Shown here in pieces: positions 28,116 through 39,640 of a stretch of DNA of 64,000 nucleotides. The stretch is from Pegoplata infirma (lineage: Eukaryota > Arthropoda > Insecta > Diptera > Anthomyiidae). Below the pieces are notes generated by a model, which worked only from the letters and a program-made list of their open reading frames with translations, ran no database searches and was not told where the DNA came from. The position numbers were made by a program, and so were the translations under genes. The stretch spans positions 11,663,136 to 11,727,135 of the forward strand of contig OY992540.1 in assembly GCA_963921195.1 (NCBI GenBank), in the 5' to 3' direction. Every line of letters begins with the position of its first letter. Position 1 is the first letter of the stretch.

Positions 28116-28691
28116 GTCATAACATATATGGGGTATTCACCATGGCGTGCTAACCATTTGTTCAAATTCCAAAACACGTGTCGATTAAGTCTTGCAAAAA
28201 TGACCTACATAAAGAATTTAAACCAGAAAAATAATTTTCTCAAAAATTATTCTATGAGTATATCATAGTTTTAATAAATAAAGGAAATAATGACCTCGAG
28301 CTAGAATAAACATATCAAATTTTTTAATTTTTTAATCAAAATTAATCAGAATTTATACTAAAACGTTACATACGAAATACAAAACTAAACAAACCACACA
28401 CTACAGCAAAGGGTGCAAAAAAGTCAATTGGATAATTCATCAAACATGTTATATTGAATTAATTGTGCTGTAAGTTAATTAAATATAATTAATATTTTGC
28501 AAATAAGCTTAAACATTATTTTTGTAAAGGTTTTTTGGAGCAAATGAGAGTATAACATATATATCGAGGGCTTATATTCAAAATATTTCACATTTTCACG
28601 AAAATAATTTTTAATAGCGAAATGAAAGCATTTGTGAAAGCGATTTCAAAGTAGAAAAAATCTTATACAACTCATTTTTCTGGGGGTAATT

Positions 28692-28810
28692 ATGTAACTT
28701 AATAGTCGTCAATCGTATCGTTTCCATCATTATTCCATTACCATATAGTGTCATTTTATGGTAATAGAATGATGAGCTAACGATGACGACTGGTGATTAT
28801 CAAGTTACAT
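28692..28810. mobile_element. 119-bp hairpin MITE
   Basis: Ends ATGTAACTTAATA and its inverse TATCAAGTTACAT. The arms continue with AGTCGTC, CGTATCG-like and ATTCCATTACCATA pairing to TATGGTAATAGAAT, CGATGACGAC. Nearly the whole sequence folds into one imperfect stem. A microRNA-like precursor cannot be excluded, but the terminal repeats favour a MITE. Confidence 0.7.
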
Positions 28811-29160
28811 TTTAAAATTAATTTACCAAAATTTTTTTAAATAACTTACTTTTCGATGATTTTTTTTGTTTTTTTTTTTTTTTGTTCCCGCCCCTTTTGT
28901 GGGCGAGATACACACAATTAATTTAAATAATGATAAAATTTTATAACTTAAGTACAAAAAACAAAATAAATATAAAAGATATATATAAAATTACTAAACA
29001 ATTTTTTTTAACATTTGTCGCGATGGGGAGAAAGTGCATCCAGCGGTCCCAGCTGCCCCTTCAAAGCCCCTGTAATTCCCCCCACCCCTCCCCCTCCTTT
29101 GCTAAGGATATAAAATGTTCCGCACAGGCGAATTTAAAACTTTAACTTGTTTCTAAATTG

Positions 29161-29203
29161 TTGTTTCTGTAAAGACAGTCGAGCTCAGGCTCTAATTATA
29201 ATT
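29161..29203. repeat. 43-bp exact repeat, copy 1
   Basis: TTGTTTCTGTAAAGACAGTC followed by GAGCTCAGGCTCTAATTATA is identical to 31346-31388. GAGCTCAGGCTC contains a small palindrome. The two copies lie in the same orientation 2.19 kb apart. Confidence 0.95.
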
Positions 29204-29229
29204 ATGTATTATAATTTTTTGATTTGTTA

Positions 29230-30176
29230 TATGAATGTGGGTGTGGAATAAGGTGCTATAATCCAAAAACCAAATTTTATAGGAGAAGCAAAAAACTAAA
29301 TAAGTCACGAAAAAAAATAATTTCTTAATTTTCTTTTTGCAGATCGACAAAGATTGACCATTTGCATCTATATACAAAATTTCATAAAAATAGAATGAGC
29401 GGAAGTAGCAAAAAAATGAATGTGAAATTTTGTACTAGTGGAATAAGGTGCTATGTTACAATTTCTACTAGGAATTTAAATACATTTGCCAAGTAGTTTT
29501 ATGTTTTTTGTGTTATTTTTTAAAAATTAAAATTTGGCATGATGAATTCTGCAAAATCTAGACGGGGTCCAGCAATACTCATTTTTATATAAGAATAATA
29601 AAAGGTAGTTAATTTAACAAAAAAACAAGTGGTTTATGGTTTATTTTGAAGAGATTTTCGCGTAATGGGTTAAAAAAATTATCACAATTTATAATATAAG
29701 TTACTTACCATTCAATTTTATAGTTTTAACTCAAAAATTGGATAGATTATCTAAATCCGCCCTTAGTATTTCGTAAAACAATATTGTGTTTTTGTATGGA
29801 TATAGCACCTTTTTCCATATTCACACTTTAACTATAGATAGATTAGATAAGAAAGTTTTTTTTTGCCAAACCAATGGGCACATTTTAAAGCCTAGGATGT
29901 TTTCTACACGTTAACCATCTCACATGCAAGAATTTTGATGTATCATCTTTAGTTTAACTGCAAAATACATGTTAGTATTCGAGGGAAAAATATAAAATAT
30001 TTCCAAAAATAGTTAAAATTGAACTTTTAAGGTCAATTTTATGACAGAAAACGATCAAGTTTTTAACAAACTTGTTTGCAAATAGATCGAACTATTGAAG
30101 GAAGATACGATTTTGCAAAAAAACGCGATTTCCAAAAATTGGATTTTAGCACCTTCTTCCACACACACATTCATAT
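29230..30176. mobile_element. Foldback with ATGAATGTG...GGTGCTATAATCC arms
   Basis: ATGAATGTGGGTGTGGAATA then AGGTGCTATAATCC (29230-29264) is mirrored by GGATTTTAGCACCTTCTTCC then ACACACACATTCAT (30141-30175). Internal partial copies are at 29436-29455 (GGAATAAGGTGCTATG) and 29798-29829 (TATAGCACCTTTTTCCATAT), so the element has a duplicated foldback structure. No gene. Confidence 0.7.
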
Positions 30177-30282
30177 ATGGTTTTGAATTGAGAAAAGTGT
30201 GAAAGAAAAATTTTTATTTTTCTAAAAATTTAAGACATCCTGGTTTGTTTCTTACTAGTTTCATATTATCCACACAGAAAAA

Positions 30283-30870
30283 AATATGGAGGAAACAAAT
30301 TTGAGTAATCACTTGTTTAATTTTTAAAAAAAAATTTGAGTAATTTTTTAATTGACGCAATTAAAAATTTACTCAAAAATTGAAAATAAAATTTGAGTAA
30401 ATAATTTAATACAAATTTAATATTTTTTTTTATTCATTTTTTTTCTCTTGGTGTTTTGAATTCTCATTTAGTTTATTGTTTTTTGTATATGTATATGAAA
30501 GTTTGAAATCATCTTTATAAAATTTTACTTTGTCTTGAAGACATAAGTATATTTGGTAAAGTTTGTAAAAGCAATTTTTTTGGAAAAAAAATTAGAAACT
30601 TTTTAAACTTTTTAAAAAAATAATTTGATACATTTTGAGTAAATTTTTACTTGACACAATTAAAAAGTTACTTAAAAATATTAAAAAATTTTAAGTAAAG
30701 ATTTAATTGTGTGAATTAATAATTTACTCAAATTTTTTATTAAGCATTTAATAATTTTTTATTAAAAGTTTACTCAATACTATTAAATCGTTTACTGGTG
30801 GAAAATTGAGTAATTTTTTACTCAATAGTATTAAAAATTTACTCAAAATTTTTTTTTATTTTTTTCTGTG
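30283..30870. mobile_element. CACAGAAA-ended non-autonomous element, copy 3
   Basis: CACAGAAAAAAATATGGAGG to ATTTTTTTCTGTG. It is highly similar to copy 2 at both ends and shares GAATTCTCATTTAGTTTAT with the others. It is flanked by CA on both sides, perhaps a mutated TA duplication. Confidence 0.75.
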
Positions 30871-30963
30871 CAGTTATAATAATCTTCAGAAAAACTTTAA
30901 ATGTCAAATTTATTTAGTTAATAGTCAATAAAACTCTATATGTGAAAATTATTTACAGATCAC

Positions 30964-31061
30964 AGCCGACAAGGATTGAACTCATCATCATCTGCAATAC
31001 TTTGCTATTAACTGCTTGTAACGTACAATCACTCTAGACCGATACGCCAAGTAGGCTGTTA
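30964..31061 (-). other. tRNA-like segment, decayed
   Basis: On the minus strand, CTACTTGGCGTATCGGTCTA resembles an A-box region and GAGTTCAATCC resembles a B box at suitable spacing (B box near 30972-30982). No complete cloverleaf. It lies between the two copies of the 43-bp repeat. Confidence 0.4.
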
Positions 31062-31345
31062 AGCAAGTATCAACTAAATCTGATTTTTTCAATTCGAGTG
31101 TGGTTGTTGCTGTTGTTTTTTTCTAACAGAAGACTTTGTTATTGTAATTATGTGTAAACAAATTTTTATTTTTAGTAATCATTATTCTTCTTCCTCTCCT
31201 TCATCAATTCTGATCTAAGTACTTATTTTTGCAAACATTGCCAGACATGGTCTATATTTTAGACACAAATGTTAGGTGTTGCCATTTTTCCAAAGATACT
31301 GATTATTGCCACTTAGGGCGACTTATAGTCGTTATTTTTAAATTA

Positions 31346-31388
31346 TTGTTTCTGTAAAGACAGTCGAGCTCAGGCTCTAATTATAATT
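31346..31388. repeat. 43-bp exact repeat, copy 2
   Basis: Identical to 29161-29203. From here to about 32200 I see no gene. The open frame near 31813 is rich in K, N, R and T and has no recognisable domain. Confidence 0.95.
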
Positions 31389-33062
31389 GTTTAATTTTTC
31401 AAACTTTTCGGAATTTTTTTTAATTAAAAAAAAAAAATACTACTAATAATCAATTTAATACCATTTTCCAATAAAACTTAGATTTATTAAACAAAACCAT
31501 TTTTAAAAGATATTTAATTTTCACACATTTCTTGTGAAAAAAAAATAATAATTTGTCACCAACACTTGTTTTGTGTGATGGTTTGATAATTCCTAACCAC
31601 CAGCAAAACAAAAATTCCAAACCCAAAAACCAATTATCAATGGCAAAACTTTTAAGACTCTTATGAAAAACAAAAAATATATATGTAAGTATATGAATTT
31701 ATAAAATTATAATCTTCCATGCTCATTTGTCAATTTGCTGCAGAGGAAAATTGACATAAATTCCAAACAATTTGTTCTTAAGTAAATTATTGAAATAATT
31801 TTTTTTTTTTTTTTGTTCTTTTGTCGAAATAATCACCCAAACCCAAATTTAAAAGCCAGAAAACAAAGAAATGATGAAGATGAAGCAGAAAGAAGAAACA
31901 CTAGGCAAAATATAAAAACCAAACAAGAGAAAGCCTATGGGAAGTACAGCCTTCCCAGATCTCACACTTACCAAAAAAAACACACAAAACAACTTTTAAC
32001 CTCAAAAATATTTTTCTTCTTTTAACAGAAATTGGTAAGTAAGTAAATAAATTATGACTTCAACACCCACTTGCCACTTATAAACACACATACAGACATA
32101 TTTACAAACTCATATATAGTTACTTATACTTTAACATAAAATCATTACCCATATATATAAACATTCATATATCGAATAATGACAGAAATCCTTACATTTA
32201 AGTAAATTTATACACTCAAAAGAAAAACTCTCTCAAAAAATCTCTAAAACGACTTTCAATTTGATTTAGCAAACTTTCAGCAAATTTTTCTGCTAAAATT
32301 GATATTTTTACTAAAATCTCTGTCATTAAGTTTTACAAAATAACAAAAATTTTACTGCTTTTTTACTGATTCTGTTTGTTGAATTTCAAAATATTTTTTA
32401 ACATATTTTTAGCAGATTATTTTGTAATTTTACAGAAATAGTTTGCTAAAGAAAATTTTCTAAGATTTTTTTTTCAAAATGTTAATTTTTTTTAAGCAAT
32501 CAAAACTTTGTTTTTAAACATATTTTTAGCAGATTAGTTTGTAATTTTACAGAAATAGTTTGCTGTCATCCTTTTTTCAAGAAAACTTTCTTAAGTTTTT
32601 TTTTCAAAGTGTTAATTTTATTTCGTTTTTTTTTTATACAATTAAAACGATTGAGACCAATAACCCTGTGCTTCAAGCACTTTTTTTTAACAAAATGGGC
32701 ACCCTACTGGTAAAGTTTTTCGAAATTAGCGCTCATATTCGCGATATTCTCGATTTAAAATGTTAATGCTCAAGTACAATAAAAACGATATTTTTAAACT
32801 TTTGCGATAATTTTTAAATTTAAAACCATTCAAGTCTGTTAAACTAACATAACAAACCATATACCGTGATTTTTTTCGCGAAAAAATTTTTTGTTCGAGA
32901 AAAATCTTTATTTTTGGTGAAAAAAATGGTTCAATACAAATATTTTTAGTTTGATTTGAATTTACGACAGCCGTCTGGTAAAGCTAGTTCGTGTACACTA
33001 AATGCCATTGTAATATCAGTTTTTTCAAAGTTAGGGTATGTATTAGCGATATTCGCGATTAA

Positions 33063-33979
33063 TTATACCCTACACCACTCTGTGGTATAATGAGTTTGTG
33101 CTGATGTTTGTAACTACCCGAAATATTGGTCCTACCTTCAAGTATACCGATCGACTCAGAATTATTTTTTGAGTCGATTTAGCGATGTCTGTCAGTCCGT
33201 CCGTCTGTCCGTCCGTCTGTCCTACTATCGGTTTAAGCACGATACAGGTCGCAATTTTCAATCAATTGACTTGAGATTTTAAACTTAAGCATCTTTTGGC
33301 AAAGCCCATTGAAAATGGAGAAAATCAGTCCATGCTAGCCCCCATACAAACGCCCCTTTGGATTCGGCTTAAATGACTCTAAAAACAGTATTATAATAGA
33401 TATCGCTTTGAAATTTAGCAGGTAAACAAACATTGTATACACAAATCATCGTTCCGATCTTCAAAGTAATCGGGTCAGTCCTTCTGGTAGTCCCCATACA
33501 AACCACCCTCCCGTTATTCACATAATTCCCTCAAAATTCATAAAAATGGAAATATTTGATAAAAATTGTATTTTTAGGTGTTAAACGTGTGCTTTAGTAA
33601 CCTAATCAAATCGGAAAATAATTGGACCATTTTTGGACTTAGTCCCCCATATAAAAATTTCGACTGATATTCAGTTAAATCGGTCTATTGACAAAAAAAT
33701 AAACCAATTCCACTAAAATTTGATCTCTGTGTGTTTTCTACACTATATAAATATCTAACTAAAGACAGATCCACTAGGTCCATGTTTGGACTTGGGACCC
33801 ATTTTCCGGAAAACACTGGTGTAGGGTATTTGATCTCTGTGTGTTTTCTACACTTAATAAATATCTAACTAAAGACAGATCCAATCGGTCCATGTTTGGA
33901 CTTGGGACCCATTTTCCGGTAAACACTGGTGTAGGGTATCATATGGTCGGTCTTGACCGACTATAACTTTCTTACTTGT
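33063..33979 (-). mobile_element. mini-me/DINE-1-like element c
   Basis: Standard inverse-orientation copy, TATACCCTACACCACTCTGT to CGACTATAACTTTCTTACTTGT. A GTCC/GTCT run lies at about 33187-33221. It contains a recent 110-bp tandem duplication (TGATCTCTGTGTGTTTTCTA at 33721 and 33831). It is the uninterrupted sister of element b and shows the empty site of the 24472-25985 insertion. Confidence 0.8.
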
Positions 33980-34034
33980 TTTTTTTTTTTTTATTTTTAA
34001 GTAAAAAAAACTATTTTTTTATATTATTTATAAA

Positions 34035-34536
34035 TATGTATACAAAAAAAAATTTTTTTTCGCGAATTTTTTTTTCAATTTTTTTTTTTTTATTTTGCTA
34101 TTGATTTATGTAAATGAGCAGAATGCAATACATAACAGACACAAAATTTAAAAAAAAAATCCCGCGGACAATTTTTTTTTTTCGGGGAAAATTTTTTTTC
34201 GCGAAAAAATAAAATGCATTTAAAAACTATTCCAAAAGCATAAAAATTTTATTTTTGTAGTACCTAATTTCTATTTAAATATTAAAAAAAATTTATTCGC
34301 GGAAATTTTTTTTCGCGAATTTTTTTTTTAAATTTTTTTTATTTTGCTATTGATTTCTGTAAATGAGCAGAATGCAATACATAACAGACACAAAATTTTC
34401 GACAAAAAAAATTTTTCGCGGACAATTTTTTCGGGGAAAATTTTTTTGTCGCGAAAAAATAAAATGCATTTAAAAACTATCCCAAAAGCATAAAAATGTA
34501 ATTTTTGTAGTACCTAATTTCTATTTGAATATTAAA
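34035..34536. repeat. CGCG-motif tandem array, two units of about 245 bp
   Basis: Each unit contains TTTATTCGCGG or TTTTTTTTCGCGAA, TTTTGCTATTGATTTNTGTA, GAGCAGAATGCAATACATAA, TTTTTCGCGAAAAAATAAAATG and TTTTTGTAGTACCTA. A third unit lies at 36949-37165, separated by mini-me element d. The alternation of TTCGCGAA palindromes with long A/T runs is unlike the surrounding sequence. Confidence 0.8.
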
Positions 34537-34577
34537 CAAGTAGAAAAGTTAAATTCGACTTGATCGAATCTATGAAT

Positions 34578-36070
34578 TAGTATTCATAGATTCGATCGAT
34601 TTGTATGGATCGAAAAAAACTGAAAAATCGTATAGCAAAAACAAAATCTACAAGAAATTCTAAGAAACTTTTCCAAAGAAACCATTGGTCTAAAATCAAA
34701 CCCTATACCGCGCCTAACGACATGAAAATCCGTCCGTCCGTCTGTCTTTCTGTCTGTGTGAAACACGCCAACTTTCAAATGTTAGCGGAAGAATGAAAAA
34801 TATATACGGAAAGCTGCTGAAGCGTTGCGTATATATTTGTTATATTTCCGGTTAGATTAATACTAAATTTCAGCGAAATCTGTCCAGTGGTTCATAAGTT
34901 ATTAGCAAAATGGGGAATTTCAGATGGGTTTCAACCCGAACTCCCGTGTTGAAAAAAACGCTAAACACGCTTTGAAAAGGAATGGTAAGCCAACAAAATA
35001 TTTTAGAAACTATTTTTGGCACTCAAAAAAACTAAAAAAAAAAATACACTCAAAAAAAAAATACACTCAAAAAAATTTACATCCAAAAATTTTTTTTTTT
35101 TACAAAAATTAAAAAAAAAATTACCTCAAAATAAAATCAAAAATTTTTATCGAACACAACTTTTTTCCTCTCCGATATGCAACTCTCCAATTTCATCCCA
35201 CAAAAGTATCTATGTGTTTTTTTTTTTACGAAATATCATTATGATCCTTAATTACATACTTTTATTAATTAAAAAAAATAATTAACATACAAGGGCTTTG
35301 GAGGGAATCGAACCCACTACCAGTGCACTTACTTTCTGAGTATCACTCTGCATGTTAATATACTGCAGCCCAATATAAAATAAATAATGGAGTAAAATTA
35401 CCATGGATTAACGATAAAAGCAGCTATTTATTGTTAAAATTTCTTATTATAATTTTTCGTCTGGGGTGTTTTCATTACAAATCAATCTAAATATTTATTT
35501 CTCCATTTCAGGGATTATGTCTAATTTACTTGCTGGTCATAATCCCAAAAATTGTTCGAATTATATCCAGCGGCAATTAGTAAAACATTGCCGCTGAATA
35601 TGTTCTTGCAGCTTATCGGTATATATAACAATGTTTTCTTTACATCTGAGGTGTAGGGTATGTTCAGCAACTTTGTAGAAAATATTATGGCAAATATTTT
35701 TGTGAAACATATTAAACCTCTAACTTCCTCTCATAACGGTATTTTTTGGCTCTATTCTAACAAATCGCAAAAAACACCCCGAAAGAGGGGGAGGGTGGGG
35801 ATGAAATGTTCTACAAAAATGTTGCCAATAAAATTTTACTATATACCTCAGAGCACACCAAAGCCCAAAAATTAACACAAACACCAAAAAAGAGTCAAGT
35901 TCTATGCTTTGCTTATGAAAAAAAGGACGGACGGACAAATCTTCATGTCGTTAGGCGCGGTATAGGATTTGATTTTAGAAACATGGTTTTTTTGGGAAAT
36001 GTTCTTAGAATTTCTTCTAGATTATGTTTCTGCTATACGATTTTTGACAAAAAAAAATCGACCCGCCCTA
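34578..36070. mobile_element. Insertion inside mini-me d with 6-bp duplication
   Basis: The flank ATGAAT occurs at 34572-34577 and 36071-36076. The sister element at 59202 runs straight from CTAAGAAT into ACGCTCC, showing the empty site. Internally, 34600-34745 and 35925-36060 are inverted copies (ACCGCGCCTAACGACATGAA/TTCATGTCGTTAGGCGCGGT), each next to a GTCC run. It may be a rearranged inverted mini-me pair rather than a distinct transposon: the left junction also forms a hairpin with the host end (CGAATCTATGAAT/ATTCATAGATTCG). Confidence 0.6.
35293..35371 (-). other. tRNA-like segment, decayed
   Basis: On the minus strand, a B box GGTTCGATTCC (35304-35314) with a pairing T stem (GTGGG-type), and the outer ends GGGCT/AGCCC can pair over 5 bp. 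The A box and anticodon arm are poor. Probably tRNA-derived, not a working tRNA gene. Confidence 0.45.
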
Positions 36071-36948
36071 ATGAATACCCTCCACAATGCCCATTTTAAG
36101 TGATAGTAAATTTTCTAACGTGAAAAAATAACAGTTATGATTAGAAATATTTTATTTTGTGTAAAAAATTTTTTTTTTTTAGTAATTTTTGAAAAAAAAA
36201 CCTTTTTTTTTTTGAGTGTAAAATTTTTTTCGAATTTTACATTCAAAAAAAAAATACTTATTTTTTTTTTTGAGTGTAAAATTTTTTTTGAGTGTAAAAT
36301 TTTTTCGAGTGTATTTTTTTTTTTTTTTGTTTTGGTATAAAAATATTTTGAGTGACAAAAATACGTTTTAAAATATTTTTGTGACTTACCAATGGTTTTA
36401 AAACAGGTTAAACGGGTTTTCACCACGTGAAATTAAGGTAAAGCTAATCTGATATTAACGGTTTTGCTAATAACTTTTGAACCACTGGAGCGATTTGGGT
36501 GAAATTCAAGACGAACTAGGCTGAAGGAACGAAAAACCAAGCTTCAGCATCCTCAGAATTGATTTTCGAAAGTTATAGTGCTTTTTATCTCATAAATTCA
36601 CGAAAAACCCTTGCCGAAATTCAGTCTTTTGCTCATAACTTTTGAACCACTGGACCGATTTCGCTGGATTGCAATACCAACCTGACCAGGTAAATGCCCA
36701 ACATATATGCCAAACTTCAGGAGCCTCCGTAAAGTCTTTCAAAAGTTAGCGTGTTTTCAACAGACAGACAGACGGACAGACGGACGGATGGACGGACGGA
36801 CGGACGGACATCTCTAGATCGTCTAAAAATCGATCGAGGATCATGAATATATATACTTTATGAGGTCCTAGACCAATATTTCGAGGTGTTACAAACGGAA
36901 TGACAAACTTATATATACTCTCTATCACTAGAGTGGAGGGTATAAAAA

Positions 36949-37165
36949 AAAATTTATTCGCGGAATTTTTTTTTTCGTGAATTTTTTTTCGAGAAATTTT
37001 TTTTTTATTTTTGTTATTGATTTATGTAAATGAGTAGAATGTAATACAGAACAGATACAAAATTTTTGGAAAAAAAAAAAAAATTTCGCGGAAAATTTTT
37101 TTTGTCGCGAAAAAATACAATGCATTTTTAATTTAGCATACAAATTTAATTTTTGTAGTACCTAG
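36949..37165. repeat. Third unit of the CGCG-motif tandem array
   Basis: Continues the array of 34035-34536 on the far side of mini-me d: TTTATTCGCGG, TTGTTATTGATTTATGTAAA, TTTTTGTCGCGAAAAAATAC, TTTTTGTAGTACCTA. The open frame on the minus strand here is chance. Confidence 0.8.
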
Positions 37166-37983
37166 GCTTTACAATTTTAAATCGCGAATATCGCGAATAC
37201 GAGCGCTAACTTCGGAAAACGGCTAGCGCCATTAAATTCAGCGTACCCGAATTAGCTTAACCAGCAGTGTGCCCAGCTTGTTAATTTTTGCGACTAGCAC
37301 ATTGTAATTGACAAACCTAAAAATAACAGTATATTGCTAATTTTACAGAAGTATTTATTTTTTATTTTTTAAGTTTAAATTAAAAAAAAAAATATTAAAG
37401 TTTTCATGAAAACAAATTTTCTAAAAAAAAAAATTCTGAAAGTTTTTTTTTGCAGATTTGTCTGCTGTTTTGACATATTTCTCTGCTGATTTCACCTAGA
37501 AAATCATGACAGATTTTCAGCAAACCGTGTCTGCTAAAATCAGATTTTTCTGCTGAGTGGACAGGGAATTTAGTTTGAGTACACTCAAAATATATAGTCG
37601 ATTAAACCAACTAAACAAAGTTGTTTTTGCATCAACTACATTTATAACTACAAATTACAGTTAAAAACACTATCACAAAAATTACAGTTGTTTTTACTTA
37701 AAAACATAGTTTTAAAAACAAAAATTTAATTTGATATTACTTAACAAATTTTTTTAAGTGTATATATATATGTGTGATTTTATTTTAAATAAAACCATGT
37801 TAAGGGTAAAAACAAAAATCCTTTTATATTTTATGGATATTACTGATATTGTTGTGCCAAGTGTTAAGCTGTTCTTTTTTAGTATGAATGAGTTTATGTA
37901 CACACACATACTAACATCGACATGATAACTTAGGTAACCTTGAATATAGGCTTTAATGTTCGTATGTGGCTGTGTATAAAAAC

Positions 37984-38252
37984 AGCTCTGGTCAAAATAA
38001 TAGCAGTAAAAATTGTATTTTTTGCAGATTTCTTACGGTGACTATTATTATTTAAAAGCAACGTCTCAGCAGAGGTTTTCTCCGTTTCATAAAATAAAAA
38101 AAAATATTTTAAAAATTTTCATCAATAATTTTTTCGATGCTGTAAATATAAGAAAGTCTTTTTCTCTAAGTCTTCTTCTTTTGTGAAATCTTTACGACAT
38201 TTATTTAACATTTTGTAAAGTAAATAAAGTGCTAATATTTTGTGCAACACTG
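37984..38252. mobile_element. Tc1-like MITE
   Basis: The left end CAGCTCTGGTCAAAATAATA and the right end (inverse) CAGTGTTGCACAAAATATTA are related imperfect terminal repeats. The right end is followed by TA. CAGT(G)...GGTCAAAATAATAGCA is a known terminal motif of Tc1/mariner elements. No transposase fits in 269 bp. The 37571-37983 and 38253-38596 flanks hold nothing I can name. Confidence 0.5.
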
Positions 38253-38596
38253 TATGCCAGTTAACATGTATATGAATACGTTCAGTTAACAAACACATAA
38301 ACGATTTTGCGTGCCAATTGTGTTTTGCTTTTTGTATTGAGGCGGAAAAAGGGCAGGTTGTTGTTGTACCCTTTAACCAACAAAACTGTTTGTTTTACGA
38401 GTTACAAAAACGTAACTAAAACTAAAAGTTTTCCTTGTTAAAAACAATTGTTTAAACGTGATGAAAACACATTGAATGAATGGTTTTTTGCGTGGGATAA
38501 TTTATAATTATTTAAATAGATGCCCCAGGCAATATTGGCATCCAATAGACATGTGCAGGAATGCATTCGTTTTTAGAGTGCAGTAATTTAGACATG

Positions 38597-38900
38597 TGTT
38601 TTGAAGGCATTCCACACCAAATATCCCACTACAGAAAAACACGTGGCCCGTAAATTTCTGAATAGGTTGTTAGGATAGCCCTATATGGAACTAAGAAAAT
38701 TGCGTTTTTGGTTTTTCAAATTTTCACAAACTGGGCTTAGGAGGCGTGGTCAAATATTGGAAAAATGGTCAAATTTGTGGCGAGTTCCCTTGATTAAATA
38801 TTTATCACATTTTTCATTTTTTAAAAAAGTCAATTTATCAAAAATCCGACCACTTTTTTTTAATTTTTTTTTTTTTTAAGTTTAGATGTTGGTCTATTCA
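38597..38900. mobile_element. Single arm of the GGCATTCCACACCAA foldback family
   Basis: GGCATTCCACACCAAATATC then CTACAGAAAAACA, GGGCTTAGGAGGCGTGGTCAAA and a T-rich end follow the same order as 52241-52640. The other arm is absent. Confidence 0.7.
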
Positions 38901-39099
38901 CACAAGAAAAATCAGAAACGCTTTTTTCGTTTGTTTCGAGAAAATCGCATTTGAATTTTAAATTTCATAACAATTTTGTAATTTGATTGCATTTTCTTGT
39001 TTAAAGTTGCGAATGAGTATTTTGTTATACCGGTTGAACATTCTGCCTTATGAAACCGCCCGTAAAATTTGATGCTGAAAATAATCGTAGAACATTTTA

Positions 39100-39200
39100 A
39101 CCCTTTAAGCGCACGTCTTAGTAGGCTTTCGAGGCATTTCTCCAAAAAAGGACTTAAATGACCCATTAAAACAGCAGATAGAGGTTTAGCGTACTCTAGA
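39100..39200. repeat. Dispersed repeat fragment (CAGCAGATAGAGG type)
   Basis: AACCCTTTAAGCGCACG and AAAAAAGGACTTAAATGACC then AGCAGATAGAGG resemble 5090-5165 and 7350-7447, so this is a third copy of that unnamed repeat. Confidence 0.5.
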
Positions 39201-39436
39201 AAAAAGTTGCCCATAAAATTCTATTGAAGACATCCAACCACTTTTACAAGCTCAAAAGAACATTAACATTATTTTTTTCCGACTTTTTTCCAACGCCTTT
39301 GAAAAAAAACTGAAAAATACAGTGGGGTATAAAAAAAATTTGAGACGTTACAGAGCTAAACCCTTTGGGGTTTTTACTACTACACATAAGAAATTTCAAA
39401 CGCTCTTGGTTTGGTTGAGGCCCTAAATAGGCTGTT

Positions 39437-39640
39437 GCATTGTGTTATTTTTATACCTTCCAACCACACTCCTCACTTTGTCATTCCGTGTGTAACGCAT
39501 CGAAATATCGCTCTGGGAAGACACGATACAGCCCAAAAAAAGCTATACTCGTGAAGTTTGGCACAAATATGCCTTATGGTCATAGGCTGGTAAGTTCGGA
39601 GATGGGCAAAATCGGAGTAGGGGAAAAAAAGTTCCCCTAA
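39437..39640. mobile_element. mini-me-like remnant
   Basis: TTTTTATACCTTCCAACCAC, then CTTTGTCATTCCGTGTGTAA then CGCATCGAAATATCGCTCTG match the first 100 bp of the family. The rest has decayed and runs into the foldback half at 39660. Confidence 0.65.

Larger units (their letters stand above)
24050..28330. mobile_element. Outer foldback 'F' with TTTATTCTAGCTCGNGGTCATT arms (hosts a nest)
   Basis: The left arm is TTTATTCTAGCTCGGGGTCA (near 24069) and the right arm is TGACCTCGAGCTAGAATAAA (near 28291). Further paired blocks are AGAATAATTTACAAGAAAAT (27315) and ATTTTCTCAAAAATTATTCT (28230). A compact second copy lies at 62870-63335 and a single arm at 57185-57300. This copy has been enlarged by insertion of element E and of a hAT-like MITE. 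No coding capacity. The outer ends are uncertain by tens of bases. Confidence 0.7.
34537..36948 (+). mobile_element. mini-me/DINE-1-like element d, itself interrupted
   Basis: It begins AACAAGTAGAAAAGTTAAAT with hairpin TTCGACTTGATCGAA and ends CACTAGAGTGGAGGGTATA. It lies inside the CGCG tandem array. The uninterrupted unit at 34275-34298 shows the target as an A8 run, so insertion was at AA/TT. It contains TACACTCAAAAAAA sub-repeats in both orientations and a CAGA/CGGA run at 36760-36809. Segment 34578-36070 is a further insertion. Confidence 0.75.
32210..37570. mobile_element. Composite foldback/tandem repeat region with TTCTGCTNAAAT arms
   Basis: The left part (32270-32580) repeats TTTTAGCAGATT and TTTCTGCTAAAATTGAT. 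The right part (37450-37560) has GCAGATTTGTCTGCTG and TGCTAAAATCAGATTTTTCT in inverse sense. GATATTCGCGAT-type motifs at 32740-32760, 33047-33060 and 37183-37200 also mirror. Between them are a CGCG-rich tandem array and two mini-me insertions. The outer borders are uncertain. Confidence 0.5.

Noticed and set aside
28692..28810. microRNA precursor
   Set aside because: The hairpin covers the whole segment and has mobile-element-like inverted ends. Nothing in the sequence shows a conserved mature arm.
29161..31388. LTR retrotransposon with the 43-bp repeats as terminal repeats
   Set aside because: Far too short for LTRs, no TG...CA ends, no primer-binding site, and no gag or pol frame between them.
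35293..35371. tRNA gene on the minus strand
   Set aside because: Only the B box, T stem and 5 bp of acceptor are present. The A box and anticodon arm are not acceptable.
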